Shown here piece after piece: positions 37,683 through 47,065 of a stretch of DNA of 64,000 nt (the first letter of the stretch is position 1; every line of letters starts with the position of its first letter). The notes below the pieces were generated by a model. The model made no database searches. It was not told where the DNA came from and worked only from the letters and a program-made list of their open reading frames with translations. A program made the translations under genes and the position numbers. The stretch covers positions 62,001 through 126,000 of the forward strand of contig CAWBMS010000009.1 of the NCBI GenBank assembly GCA_963790045.1. Reading direction: 5' to 3'. This stretch comes from DATKMP01 sp963790045 (GTDB lineage Bacteria; Bacteroidota; Ignavibacteria; UBA10030).

Positions 37683-38792
37683 ATGACAAAACCATTTTAT
37701 ATTCTCGTTCTCGCTTTTTGTTTTATGGCATTTTTAAATACCGATTGCAAGCACAACCCTGTAGGTCCAAATACTTCCACACTTGATACCACGAGCCACG
37801 CCTTTACCTTCCAGCAATATAGCTGGGGTGGTGACGGTTCCTCTTTTTTACACGATGTTACTATTTTAAGCGATACAAATATCTGGGCTGTAGGAGAAAT
37901 ACAATTATTAGAATATGATTCCAGTGGCAACCAGATAACGAGCCCTTATGGTGCCGCACATTGGGATGGATCGAGTTGGAAGTTGGTGAAACTGCCGACA
38001 AGTATCAGTGGAATATATTTAAAACCATTAGGAATTATTGCATTCAGTCCCACGGATATTTGGTTAGCAGAAGGAACAGGTGTTTATAAATTCGATGGTA
38101 ATAAAATTATCCAATCATACTGGATTTGTCCTTCTGCTCTTAAACCAGATAATACACTTTTTAATTCAGGTCAGATAGTCCAGAAAGTATGGGGAACATC
38201 AGATAATAATTTATATGCTGTTGCAACAGGTGGTGGTATTGCTCATTTTGATGGTTCAAGCTGGCAGAAGTTATCGAGTTCGACAAGTTTGGATATTCTG
38301 GATATTTACGGAGCAACTAATTCAAGTACTGGGAAAGTTGAAATATTGGCTGTGGCTACTAATCTTGCCAATCCAGCGCTTGCTATTCAAACACAGGTAT
38401 TACGAATTGATGGTACAACGGTAACACAAGTAGGTAATACACTTCCCACTTCCTATTCAAGTGGGTGGTTTGTTCCGGGAGAGAAATATTATTTAGTCGG
38501 CAATGGTGTGCTCTCAAGAACTACTTTGAGTGATACAGGGTGGGTAAATTATTCTGTGGGAACCATTACACAAAGTGGTTCAATCAGCATACGTGGAGCA
38601 AATCAAAATGACATTTTTATTGTCGGCGATTATTTTGATATGTCCCATTATAATGGAGTTAGCTGGTATAATTATATGAACGAACTACCCCATGGAGACG
38701 GTGTCTTTGGCAGTGTCTCCATTAATGGCAACCTTATGGTTGCTGTCGGACAAACAGGCCAAAATGCATTAATCATTATGGGCAAGAGGTAA
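37683..38792 (+). CDS. Beta-propeller-like lipoprotein, multicopy family (copy 1)
   Basis: A 369-residue exported protein. The signal 'FYILVLAFCFMAFLNTDC' ends in a Cys followed by KHNPVGPNT, as in lipoproteins of this lineage. The rest consists of repeated strands 'DVTILSDTNIWAVG', 'AHWDGSSWKLVKLP', 'GIIAFSPTDIWLAEG', 'AHFDGSSWQKLSSS' and 'GYFDMSHYNGVSWYNY', a WxG-type propeller pattern. Such proteins are numerous in Ignavibacteria and are sometimes mislabelled 'glucosyltransferase'; no catalytic motif is visible. It is the first of a local tandem family and directly abuts a truncated copy. Confidence 0.82.
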   Translation: MTKPFYILVLAFCFMAFLNTDCKHNPVGPNTSTLDTTSHAFTFQQYSWGGDGSSFLHDVTILSDTNIWAVGEIQLLEYDSSGNQITSPYGAAHWDGSSWKLVKLPTSISGIYLKPLGIIAFSPTDIWLAEGTGVYKFDGNKIIQSYWICPSALKPDNTLFNSGQIVQKVWGTSDNNLYAVATGGGIAHFDGSSWQKLSSSTSLDILDIYGATNSSTGKVEILAVATNLANPALAIQTQVLRIDGTTVTQVGNTLPTSYSSGWFVPGEKYYLVGNGVLSRTTLSDTGWVNYSVGTITQSGSISIRGANQNDIFIVGDYFDMSHYNGVSWYNYMNELPHGDGVFGSVSINGNLMVAVGQTGQNALIIMGKR

Positions 38793-39232
38793 AAACAGAA
38801 ATTCTGGCAATAGCGGGTAATCCTTTCAGCAGCTTTGATAGAAATATTATACAACTTCATGGGACGACAACAACATCGCTTTCCGATAATCCTATTAGTT
38901 GGGCTTTAAGTAGTGCTTGGTTTATTCCGGGAAGACATTATTATGTCGCAGGCAGCGGAATATATGAGAAACACATCTTATCGGATGTTCAGTGGAACAA
39001 TCAACCTCACGCCATTACATCAAATTATATATTTTCGATTAGGGGAAATGGATTAAATGATATTGTTGCAGCAGGAGGATATGGTGAAGTTGTACATTTT
39101 AACGGCGTGAACTGGAAGAGTTTTCAATCGCAAACAGGGTTTAATGGAAATTATTATTCAGTGGCAATGAAAGGAAATCTTATTATTGCGGTTGGAGATT
39201 TTGCCAACGTAGCAATTGGTAAACGGAATTAA
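38793..39232 (+). pseudogene. Truncated C-terminal half of a propeller lipoprotein paralogue
   Basis: Immediately after the stop of copy 1, in the next frame, about 146 codons are open with no start codon or ribosome-binding site. The translation runs 'KTEILAIAGNPFSS' ... 'SAWFIPGRHYYVAGSGIYEK' ... 'NGLNDIVAAGGYGEVVHFNG' ... 'NLIIAVGDFANVAIGKRN' and ends at TAA 39230-39232. It matches the second half of the neighbouring paralogues from the 'EILAVA' point on. It looks like the leftover of unequal recombination that replaced the upstream half with copy 1. Confidence 0.8.
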
Positions 39233-39346
39233 AGAAAGGAGGTCGATGGAAAAGAAAAATAAAACAAAAAACCCGTTCCGGTGTTGGTACCATCAAAACG
39301 GGCACAACACAAACAGAACGAGAAAAAAGGTTATAAGAGAACATTT

Positions 39347-40651
39347 ATGATACAGAAAAAGAATTTGATACGATGGATTATTGCTGCGGTTCCACTGATG
39401 ATGGCATTTGTTGCCACCGACTGCAAACATAGCCCGACAGAATCATCTGCGCCATCCTTCTCGGTAACGGATGTAAGTTGCACGGAAGCATGGCTGCACC
39501 TGAGCTATTCCTCTGCGTATAACACTACCGTTATTTTGAAACGCAACGATGCAGTAATTGATACTTTTCTCTTAACGACAACCGATACCACGTTTGCTGA
39601 TACAGGACTTGCACCAGCACACACGTACCAATACACCGCATTGCTTGATAACAAAACCGAGACCGCAACAGCAACAACCATGGATAGCACGAACCATAAT
39701 ATTATATGGACTACATATAATATCGGTGATATTTCCGGTGGAAGTAGTTCAATTTATGATGTTGCGATAATAAATGATACTCTTGCTTATGCAGTGGGTG
39801 ATTTTTATAACAGTGGCACTGAATACAATATTGCAAAATGGAATGGATCCAATTGGTCTTATGAGAGAGTATTGTTATCGTATAAAATACTATGGCCAAA
39901 TTCGATTGGAGATACTATTGGTTTTTATCAAATTAGATCCATAATTGCTTTTAATGAAAATGACATTTGGATAGCAGCAGGAACAGTGCAACACTGGAAT
40001 GGAATCCGATGGGAACAATTCCAAGGTGCTGGAGCAGGTTCAGCAAATAAAATATGGGGGTACAGTTCGACTGATTTATATTTTGTCGGATATGGGGGAC
40101 TGATTGTTCACTACGACGGAACGAGTTGGACAAGTATCAATAGTGGAACGAGTTTAGATTTTTCAGACATCTGGGGAGGAGTGAATGAAAGCACTAATCA
40201 AACAGAAATTCTTGCAGTTGCTTCACAATACGATATTAATAACGGGAATGCTATTGTCAGTTTAAATGGTACAACAGCTACGAACATCAATGGAAATGGA
40301 TTGAATTGGGGAATTGGCGGAGTATGGTTTGTTCCGGGAAGACAATATTATATCGTTGGTCATGGAATAGGACAGAAACATAATCTGCAAAGTCCGACTT
40401 GGAGTGTGTATCCCGCCGGAACTGTGACGAGTTATTCTTCAGGTGGAATTCGAGGTAGAAATATTAATGATGTTTTTGTTGCAGGATCATTTGGGGACTT
40501 GCTTCATTTTAATGGTGTAACGTGGTGCAATTATCATAATCAAGTATTTTTTCAGAATGGTGCGCTCGGTTGTATATCTATTAAAGGGAATATAGTCCTT
40601 ATCGGTGGATATAATGGTTCTCAAGCCGTTGCTATTATAGGAAGCCGATAA
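39347..40651 (+). CDS. Propeller lipoprotein with fibronectin-like insert (copy 2)
   Basis: An exported protein of about 434 residues. The signal 'IIAAVPLMMAFVATDC' is followed by KHSPTESS. A fibronectin-III-like domain (about residues 35-105, 'SVTDVSCTEAWLHLSYSS' to 'LAPAHTYQYTALLDN') precedes the family's propeller repeats ('DVAIINDTLAYAVGDFY', 'AFNENDIWIAAGTVQHWNG', 'IVHYDGTSWTSINSG', 'GVWFVPGRQYYIVGHG'). The extra domain distinguishes it from copies 1 and 4. ATG 39347 is chosen because the longer frame from 39281 adds only a basic, non-signal stretch. Surface-exposed binding function is inferred; no enzyme motif is seen. Confidence 0.8.
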   Translation: MIQKKNLIRWIIAAVPLMMAFVATDCKHSPTESSAPSFSVTDVSCTEAWLHLSYSSAYNTTVILKRNDAVIDTFLLTTTDTTFADTGLAPAHTYQYTALLDNKTETATATTMDSTNHNIIWTTYNIGDISGGSSSIYDVAIINDTLAYAVGDFYNSGTEYNIAKWNGSNWSYERVLLSYKILWPNSIGDTIGFYQIRSIIAFNENDIWIAAGTVQHWNGIRWEQFQGAGAGSANKIWGYSSTDLYFVGYGGLIVHYDGTSWTSINSGTSLDFSDIWGGVNESTNQTEILAVASQYDINNGNAIVSLNGTTATNINGNGLNWGIGGVWFVPGRQYYIVGHGIGQKHNLQSPTWSVYPAGTVTSYSSGGIRGRNINDVFVAGSFGDLLHFNGVTWCNYHNQVFFQNGALGCISIKGNIVLIGGYNGSQAVAIIGSR

Positions 40652-40704
40652 ATATCGTATAAATCTAATTAACCCAATATCAAAAATATAAAGGAGGAAG
40701 TCTT

Positions 40705-41580
40705 ATGACAAAGTATATTAAAGAAATATTTTTCACAGCAATATTTCTGTGTTCGTTAAAAACGTACGGTCAACTACAAGATCATACGGATGTACAGATT
40801 ACTAATTCGGCAATATCTCATGTTGAAAATTCAATCGCAATCAATCCTACAAATTCTCAGAATATCATAATTTCATCAACTGCATCCAATCATCAAATTT
40901 CACATTACTATACTATTAATGGAGGAACCTCATGGTCGGTTAGTGACAATACACCAAACGATGCCACAAGTTTCTGTAATTCTGTTTCTTTTTTTGATTA
41001 CAACGGAAACGCATTTCTTGCATTTTTAAATGGCAATAATAATATTTCTTTAATGAAAACTACGAATGGTGGGACGACATTGAATATGTATGATATTTAT
41101 GGGGCCTACAATGCTTCGAGCAAACAATGGGAAATCCTTGCGGTTGCAAGCCAGAACCTTCCGGCTGGTCACGCAATTTTCAGTATCAACGGCAATACCG
41201 CAACACAAATTTCATCAAATCCCATCGATGAGGTTGAAGAATATTTCGGTGTGTGGTTCATGCCTTGCGAGCAATATTATGTCATCGGCGACGGGATTTA
41301 TCGAAAGAATTTACTATCCGATACAGCGTGGCGAAACAACCCTTTGGATATCACGCACTATGCAACGACAAAAATTAGGGGCAACGCCGTAAACGATGTA
41401 ATTGTTGGCGGTTCGTACGGTGAACTATTACACTACAACGGCTCGACATGGAAGAGCTTTATATCGGAAGTCGGTTTGGGGAGCAACGGGGTGTATGGTT
41501 CAGTCGCAATAAAAAACAATTTAGTCATCGCTGTTGGAGAAAACAATCCTCTTGCGGCTATAGCCATTGGAAGAAGATAA
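40705..41580 (+). CDS. Chimeric exported protein: sialidase-like N-half fused to propeller C-half (copy 3)
   Basis: A 291-residue protein from two sources. The N-terminal half (about residues 1-127) has a signal peptide ('IKEIFFTAIFLCSLKTYGQ') and repeats typical of BNR/sialidase-like T9SS proteins ('SIAINPTNSQNIIISSTAS', 'YYTINGGTSWSVSDN'). From 'MYDIYGAYNASSKQWEILAV' onward it is almost identical to the C-terminal half of copy 4 (41726-42811). The junction coincides with the left edge of a 579-bp direct repeat at 41090. The lipoprotein Cys of the family is lost, so the fused product would be soluble or surface-exposed. A good GGAGG lies before ATG 40705. Confidence 0.8.
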   Translation: MTKYIKEIFFTAIFLCSLKTYGQLQDHTDVQITNSAISHVENSIAINPTNSQNIIISSTASNHQISHYYTINGGTSWSVSDNTPNDATSFCNSVSFFDYNGNAFLAFLNGNNNISLMKTTNGGTTLNMYDIYGAYNASSKQWEILAVASQNLPAGHAIFSINGNTATQISSNPIDEVEEYFGVWFMPCEQYYVIGDGIYRKNLLSDTAWRNNPLDITHYATTKIRGNAVNDVIVGGSYGELLHYNGSTWKSFISEVGLGSNGVYGSVAIKNNLVIAVGENNPLAAIAIGRR

Positions 41581-41668
41581 CCGTAATGCGAAACAACGAA
41601 CGTTCTCCGCCTTGATAAAACAAAATCCCGCCCGGTGTTACGAGCACCGGACGGGACACATCGAAAAC
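41090..41668. repeat. 579-bp direct repeat, left copy
   Basis: Nearly identical to 42321-42899 with a constant offset of 1231 bp and no indel. Differences are few: a silent C/T, a G/T giving Ser/Leu near 41414, and a small cluster around the end of the reading frame. It covers the C-terminal half of the lipoprotein reading frame plus about 85 bp of 3' flank, including the terminal hairpin. Confidence 0.92.
41626..41656. terminator. Hairpin after copy 3
   Basis: TCCCGCCCGGTG pairs with CACCGGACGGGA around TTACGAG. A T-rich tract follows on the minus strand only (ATTTTGTTTTATC), so on the plus strand it may simply stabilise the mRNA end. A second copy lies at 42857-42887. Confidence 0.5.
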
Positions 41669-41725
41669 TGTACACGATGTTTTATGATAATTTGAGATAG
41701 TGTTTTGATAATAAGGATAACGGTG

Positions 41726-42811
41726 ATGAAATATTTTCACATTCACATAACGATGTTGTTTGGCATGCTCCTACTTGTTTTGCTGAGTTGCTGTAAAAAG
41801 GATAATTGCCCCACCTGCCCATCTCCGCCAACAGATACCACCAGCCATAACTTTAGCTGGCAAACTTATGCGCTTGGTGATGGCACCAGTAGCAGTACCT
41901 TGTATGATATTGCGATTATAAATGATACGCTTGCGTATGCTGTAGGTCAAATTTATTCGGGTGGATCCATTCCATATTGCTTAGCCCAATGGAATGGAAA
42001 AGAATGGACATTGAAACGACTCTATTATTACAATAGTAGCTATGGTATAACAATGCCATTGTATTCAATAAATGGAATTGTTGCATTTAATGACACTGAT
42101 ATTTGGCTTGCCCCGGGAAGTGTTTTCCATTGGAATGGAAAAGATACACTCACAGACTTTTCATTTAATCGATTAACCTTAAATAACAACTCTGCAACCG
42201 TTATAAAACTATGGGGAAGTTCAAGCTCGGATTTATATGGTGTAGGAGGAGCCGGCACCATCGTTCATTACAACGGCACAAGTTGGACGAGTATTCCAAG
42301 TGGTATAACACTAGACCTTCATGATATTTATGGGGCCTACAATGCTTCGAGCAAACAATGGGAAATCCTTGCGGTTGCAAGCCAGAACCTTCCGGCTGGT
42401 CACGCAATTTTCAGTATCAACGGCAATACCGCAACACAAATTTCATCAAATCCCATCGATGAGGTTGAAGAATATTTCGGTGTGTGGTTCATGCCTTGCG
42501 AGCAATATTATGTCATCGGCGACGGGATTTATCGAAAGAATTTACTATCCGATACAGCGTGGCGAAACAACCCTTTGGATATCACGCATTATGCAACGAC
42601 AAAAATTAGGGGCAACGCCGTAAACGATGTAATTGTTGGCGGTTTGTACGGTGAACTATTACACTACAACGGCTCGACATGGAAGAGCTTTATATCGGAA
42701 GTCGGTTTGGGGAGCAACGGGGTGTATGGTTCAGTCGCAATAAAAAACAATTTAGTCATCGCTGTTGGAGAAAACAATCCTCTTGCAGCGATAGCAATTG
42801 GAAAAAGATAA
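41726..42811 (+). CDS. Propeller lipoprotein (copy 4)
   Basis: A 361-residue lipoprotein. The signal 'MLFGMLLLVLLSCCKKD' has a clear lipobox Cys. The family repeats follow: 'DIAIINDTLAYAVGQIYSGG', 'AFNDTDIWLAPGSVFHWNG', 'IVHYNGTSWTSIPSG', 'VWFMPCEQYYVIGDGIYRK' and 'GGLYGELLHYNGSTWKSF'. The architecture equals copy 1. The second half is shared almost base for base with copy 3, and copy 4 is the likely donor since it has the complete family layout. ATG 41726 has an AAGGA nearby and gives a normal signal. Function unknown; the outer-membrane or surface location is inferred. Confidence 0.82.
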   Translation: MKYFHIHITMLFGMLLLVLLSCCKKDNCPTCPSPPTDTTSHNFSWQTYALGDGTSSSTLYDIAIINDTLAYAVGQIYSGGSIPYCLAQWNGKEWTLKRLYYYNSSYGITMPLYSINGIVAFNDTDIWLAPGSVFHWNGKDTLTDFSFNRLTLNNNSATVIKLWGSSSSDLYGVGGAGTIVHYNGTSWTSIPSGITLDLHDIYGAYNASSKQWEILAVASQNLPAGHAIFSINGNTATQISSNPIDEVEEYFGVWFMPCEQYYVIGDGIYRKNLLSDTAWRNNPLDITHYATTKIRGNAVNDVIVGGLYGELLHYNGSTWKSFISEVGLGSNGVYGSVAIKNNLVIAVGENNPLAAIAIGKR

Positions 42812-42899
42812 AAATAATGTTCAACAACGAACGTTCTCCGCCTTGATAAAACAAAATCCCGCCCGGTGTTACGAGCACCGAACGGGACACATCGAAAAC
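42321..42899. repeat. 579-bp direct repeat, right copy
   Basis: Partner of 41090-41668. The left edge is inside copy 4 at ATGATATTTATGGGG; the right edge is after ATCGAAAAC. The two copies flank about 650 bp of unique DNA, so recombination between them would delete copy 4's N-terminal half. Confidence 0.92.
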
Positions 42900-42955
42900 G
42901 TGCTGCCGTGTGCTTTTCCCGCTATAAGCGGGACCGCGGCGCCGTTTTCTTTTTC
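42857..42955 (+). terminator. Hairpins after copy 4
   Basis: Besides the repeated TCCCG...CGGGA hairpin (42857-42887), a TCCCGCTATAAGCGGGA hairpin and a CGGCGCCG palindrome followed by TTTTCTTTTTC lie between about 42917 and 42955. Together they probably end transcription of the lipoprotein cluster. Confidence 0.6.
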
Positions 42956-43014
42956 AAAGTAAGCATTAAACATTAATCGAACAAATTGAAAACTTTTATA
43001 AGGAAATGATTGCT

Positions 43015-46000
43015 ATGAAAACACGATATTGGTATTTAATAGTATGGATTATTCTTGTGTCCTTATGTTTATCGGTAAACGTGATGGCACAACAATACTC
43101 GGCTAATAATAAAAGCACTAAAAACACTGAGATGTATTACACGTGGGCTTATAAAGATTCTGCTAATGGAACATATGTTCCTGTAAAAAATTATGCTGAC
43201 GGCGGTGGTGCCGTCGGTGAATTTAATATCGGTAACCCGGGCAATCTTTTTACCGGTACATTTGATTATAGCGGGCGAACAGCATATCAGTGGGATTTTA
43301 CGAACAACAAAATTACAAATCTTACCGTTACCAGCGTGCGTCTGGAGTTTTGGTACACCGGCGGCAGCGGATATACGATCGATGTTAAGAAATTACTGAC
43401 CTACCAATATAATCTGGGAGCATCTAATCGATGGGCAGCGATTAAAAGTGCATCTAATTATTCTTCGTTTATCAGTACCTCGGGGTCCGGAACTCAATAT
43501 AAATATATTGATTTCGCTGCTTCAAATAGTATTTGTTCTGATATTGCAGGCGTCATAAATGCGGGTTCGCAATTTTCCATTGCCTTAATGATGGAAGGAG
43601 ATGAAACCTGGAATGATGTAAACACACCGGCAGTGGGTTCTATTTCACTTTCACAAGTAAAACTGACGGTGAACTATACCATTCCCATCAGTGTCACTGT
43701 CCAAAACGGCACTCCGGGCAATGGCGACAGCGTCATTGTCGATGGAACTAAATATGCTTCACCGTCTTCTTTCAATTGGACAAGCAGTTACTAGCCATAC
43801 GCTTCTTGCAAGAACAATTAAAATTGGCGGTACAACATATACACCGACAGGATGGACGGATAAAACAACAGGGCAGGTATGGAACGAAAATCCCCATATA
43901 GCAACGCCAACACAAAGCACAACGTATGAAGCAAATTATTCGGTTACCGCTATTACCGTCACCGTCGACCAAAAACTAAGTAACAACCAGACAGTTGATA
44001 GCATTGGCCACTGGGAAGGCGGGCCGGATTTTGTAAAATATAAAGCGCCGGTACCGCTTGTGCTTTCAACAACATATACAGAATACTTGCGCGCAAAACA
44101 GGATACGCTGTCAAGTCAGAAGTATAACAACTGGGATGCGAATTCAGTTGTTGATCCGGATGTAACCAATCATCATGGCTTTGGTATTCGTTCTAACACA
44201 GCGACATTGACCTCGCATTTCCAAACTACCACGCAAGGCAGTGCTATAGGGATCAGTTTACTCGAACGACCGGGAAGTTACAGCGGTAATGTACAATTTA
44301 AAGATCCGTGGCTTATTGATTCTACCGATGCGTTGCATGGAAGTAAACCGCTCAATCGTGGAATGAATGCAATATTTAAAAACCGCACAGCTCCTTTCTC
44401 ACCTAACTTTAGTACTGTCCCCAATACGAATGATAACCACAAAGGCGTGTTCTTGGGACTTGATCCAGCACAAGGTGCTACGAGCTATTACTCCGTCTCC
44501 GCGCCGGCAACGAAATCATTTACTTTCAACGGTCAAACATATACGGGAGCATTTTATAACTGGACAGGAACGAATGCGGGATTGCAAAATGCAAACACAC
44601 AACAAACAGGTGTGGTCTTTACTAATGCCAGTAACACCGTTACCGCCAACTACAAAGGCATCCACTTATCGAGCAATGCTTCAACGTTTTCCGATAACGG
44701 CCAACGAAAGATTGTGAGAACAAAAGACGGCTGGTATCATCAGGTGTATGAAAGTATGGGGCATGTCTGGCTTGAAGAAAGCACAAATGGTACGACATGG
44801 ATCCTCGGCAACAACGGTCAGCCGTTGGATAATGGCGGTGGAAAATGTCCAAGTATCGATTGGCATTACAACCCCTGGGATCAAAATAATACAAGCGAAT
44901 ACGCCATTGTTGTTGTATTTCAACAACCCTTCAACAGCACATACGCAATTGAATATGCTGTGTTTGTCAATACCAATGGCAGCTATGCTTGTAATATTTC
45001 CGCACCATTATATACCGAACCAACGGGAGGCGATTCCTATTCGGTCAACGCCAATCCGAATATTGCATGGGGCAACGATTACAAATTCACCTTATGTTTT
45101 GAACGAAAAAGCACAGCTGGCGGTATGCAGCCGGGCATCTATTTGAAATGTGGCTATATCGCTGAAGGCGGTGTAGAGTCCTATCCCGCTCCTAATGCCC
45201 CACTATTGATTATCGGAACATCGAGCAGTTCCACCAATGCGACGATCGCAATGAATAAACAGAGTATTACCAATAGTTCATATTTTGATGTTGTATATCA
45301 AACAGTTGCCGGTGTCGGTAGTACTATTATGGATGTGGAAGTTTCTTGTTCTTCCAATGGAAGCAGTTTTGTTCCATCTCTGCACGATTGGTCAACAGTT
45401 TCCAGTATGTCCGGTTATTTGAATTACAAGCCATCCATGGTACAGATGCCGGATAGTAGTATACGAGTATGTTGGATTCGTGATTTGTACGGCGGCGGAT
45501 CATACACGCCGAACTATGTCAATGCAGTGTACCGGAGTTCAAAAGCCCCATCGGTTTATACTTATTCCGGCAATATGGTGAATTCTGTGTCTCTAAATAT
45601 TAAAGACAGTTCGTCCAGCACCTATTATACGTATGCTCAGAATACGAACAACTCTACATGGCAGAACATTGTCAGTAATGGTTCATCATTTTATGGGATT
45701 GGCACCACAGGGCAATTTGTACAGTTGAGCAACGGCCCTGCAACATCTTCTATGTCTGTTGCATCCTTTTATCCGTCGTCTCTGCCGTATTATTTTAGCA
45801 ACGTTATGGCAAGCAGCGGCGGCTTATCGAAAGAAATAGGAACGACTGCCGTAGTGCAAAACGCGTATGGTAGAGGCATGAATGCAGCAAAAGGAAATTT
45901 GATGTTTGATTATTCTCTCAAGAACCTGACGGTCAATAACACAGCCATCAAGTTTGTGGATATACCGGAGACCTTCAATCATCCGGCAGGGCTTCGATAC

Positions 46001-46741
46001 GGTGAAGAACAAACGATCTCTTCTTAATCAATTCTCATTCCGATCATCCGAAGATGGATACCATCAATAAGGTATTGTTCAGTGAACCATTTGCTATCAG
46101 TAATGGAACAACGCTTGCCTTCGATGAGCAATCCGGCTTTATCGATTCAGCCTCGGCATTGAAGAGCTTTGATAAGAATGAGTATCTCTCATACAAAGTC
46201 GAGTTAGTCGATCCATCGACAATACATCGCTCGGAATTATCAAACAGAAAAAATACAATTCGTCCAATATAAAGTGCGATACACATTGACATCCTTTACC
46301 ACAGCGGTAAAGAAACTTAGCAGTAAAACGGCACGAATGAAAATAACGTTCGATACGAACATCGACAGCTTGCAAACCTCGGTCATCAATGAATTAACGG
46401 ACCTGAACGATTATGCGAATATCAATGCAACATCGCAATCGTTATCATTACAGAATAGTATATCGACGACGGGATTAAACGGAGTTTATCCCAATCCATT
46501 CAATCCCACCACAACCATAAGTTATACGGTAGGGACGTATGGCCATACATCCTTACGGGTGTACGATGTTCTTGGAAGAGAAGTAGCAACCTTAGTGAAT
46601 GGAATGAAAGAAGCCGGAGCATACACAGCAACCTTCGATGGATCGCGTGTGGCAAGCGGTATGTATTTCGCGCGCTTCATCGTGAACTCAGAAAACGGCA
46701 AACCTATCGTGCAGGTGAAGAAGATGTTGATGATAAAATGA
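43015..46741 (+). CDS. Giant T9SS sorting domain protein (three frame breaks)
   Basis: An inferred secreted protein of about 1240 residues. A signal peptide ('YLIVWIILVSLCLSVNVMAQ') opens a DNRLRE-like beta domain (to about 43680), then a region with 'YTPTGWTDKTTGQVWNEN', a long middle part of unknown family (about 43960-46030), and a C-terminal T9SS domain (GVYPNPFNPTTTISY, VLGREVATLVNGMKEAG) ending at 46741. Three breaks interrupt it: near 43788 (one extra T; the joined text reads 'FNWTSSTSHTLLA'), near 46025 (one missing T) and between about 46215 and 46260 (one extra base). Conserved sequence continues across each. ATG 43015 sits about 10 nt after AAGGA. Could be a real pseudogene, but sequencing indels are likelier. 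Confidence 0.75.
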
Positions 46742-46863
46742 TGAAATCATTTTATCAGAAATCCCATTGGGACTGATGTTGAAGTGACGAAGTCAATTCA
46801 ACGAAGTCCCGTACCACGGGACTGATGCTCAAGTAAGTCGTTATGTCTTTGAGTAGTAAGCTG

Positions 46864-46890
46864 GGGCGGACCAATGTCCGCCCTTTTTTG
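46864..46890 (+). terminator. Rho-independent terminator of the giant T9SS gene
   Basis: GGGCGGA (46864-46870) pairs with TCCGCCC (46877-46883), followed by six T. Between this and the stop at 46741 are two shorter 'GGGACTGATG'-type repeats and a GTCCCGTACCACGGGAC hairpin. Confidence 0.88.
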
Positions 46891-47065
46891 TTGTATGCCA
46901 TTTCGGATGATTCTTGACGGTAACAGTTTTGGAATGACAAATTCTTGTTTTGTGTATGTTATGAATGTATGAAAAATGATTTCACTTTATTCTTCCGGCT
47001 TCCGAAACAAGTTAATTCTCTGTATCTTGTTTTCACAAACGATATTATTTATGCAGGAGTTATGT

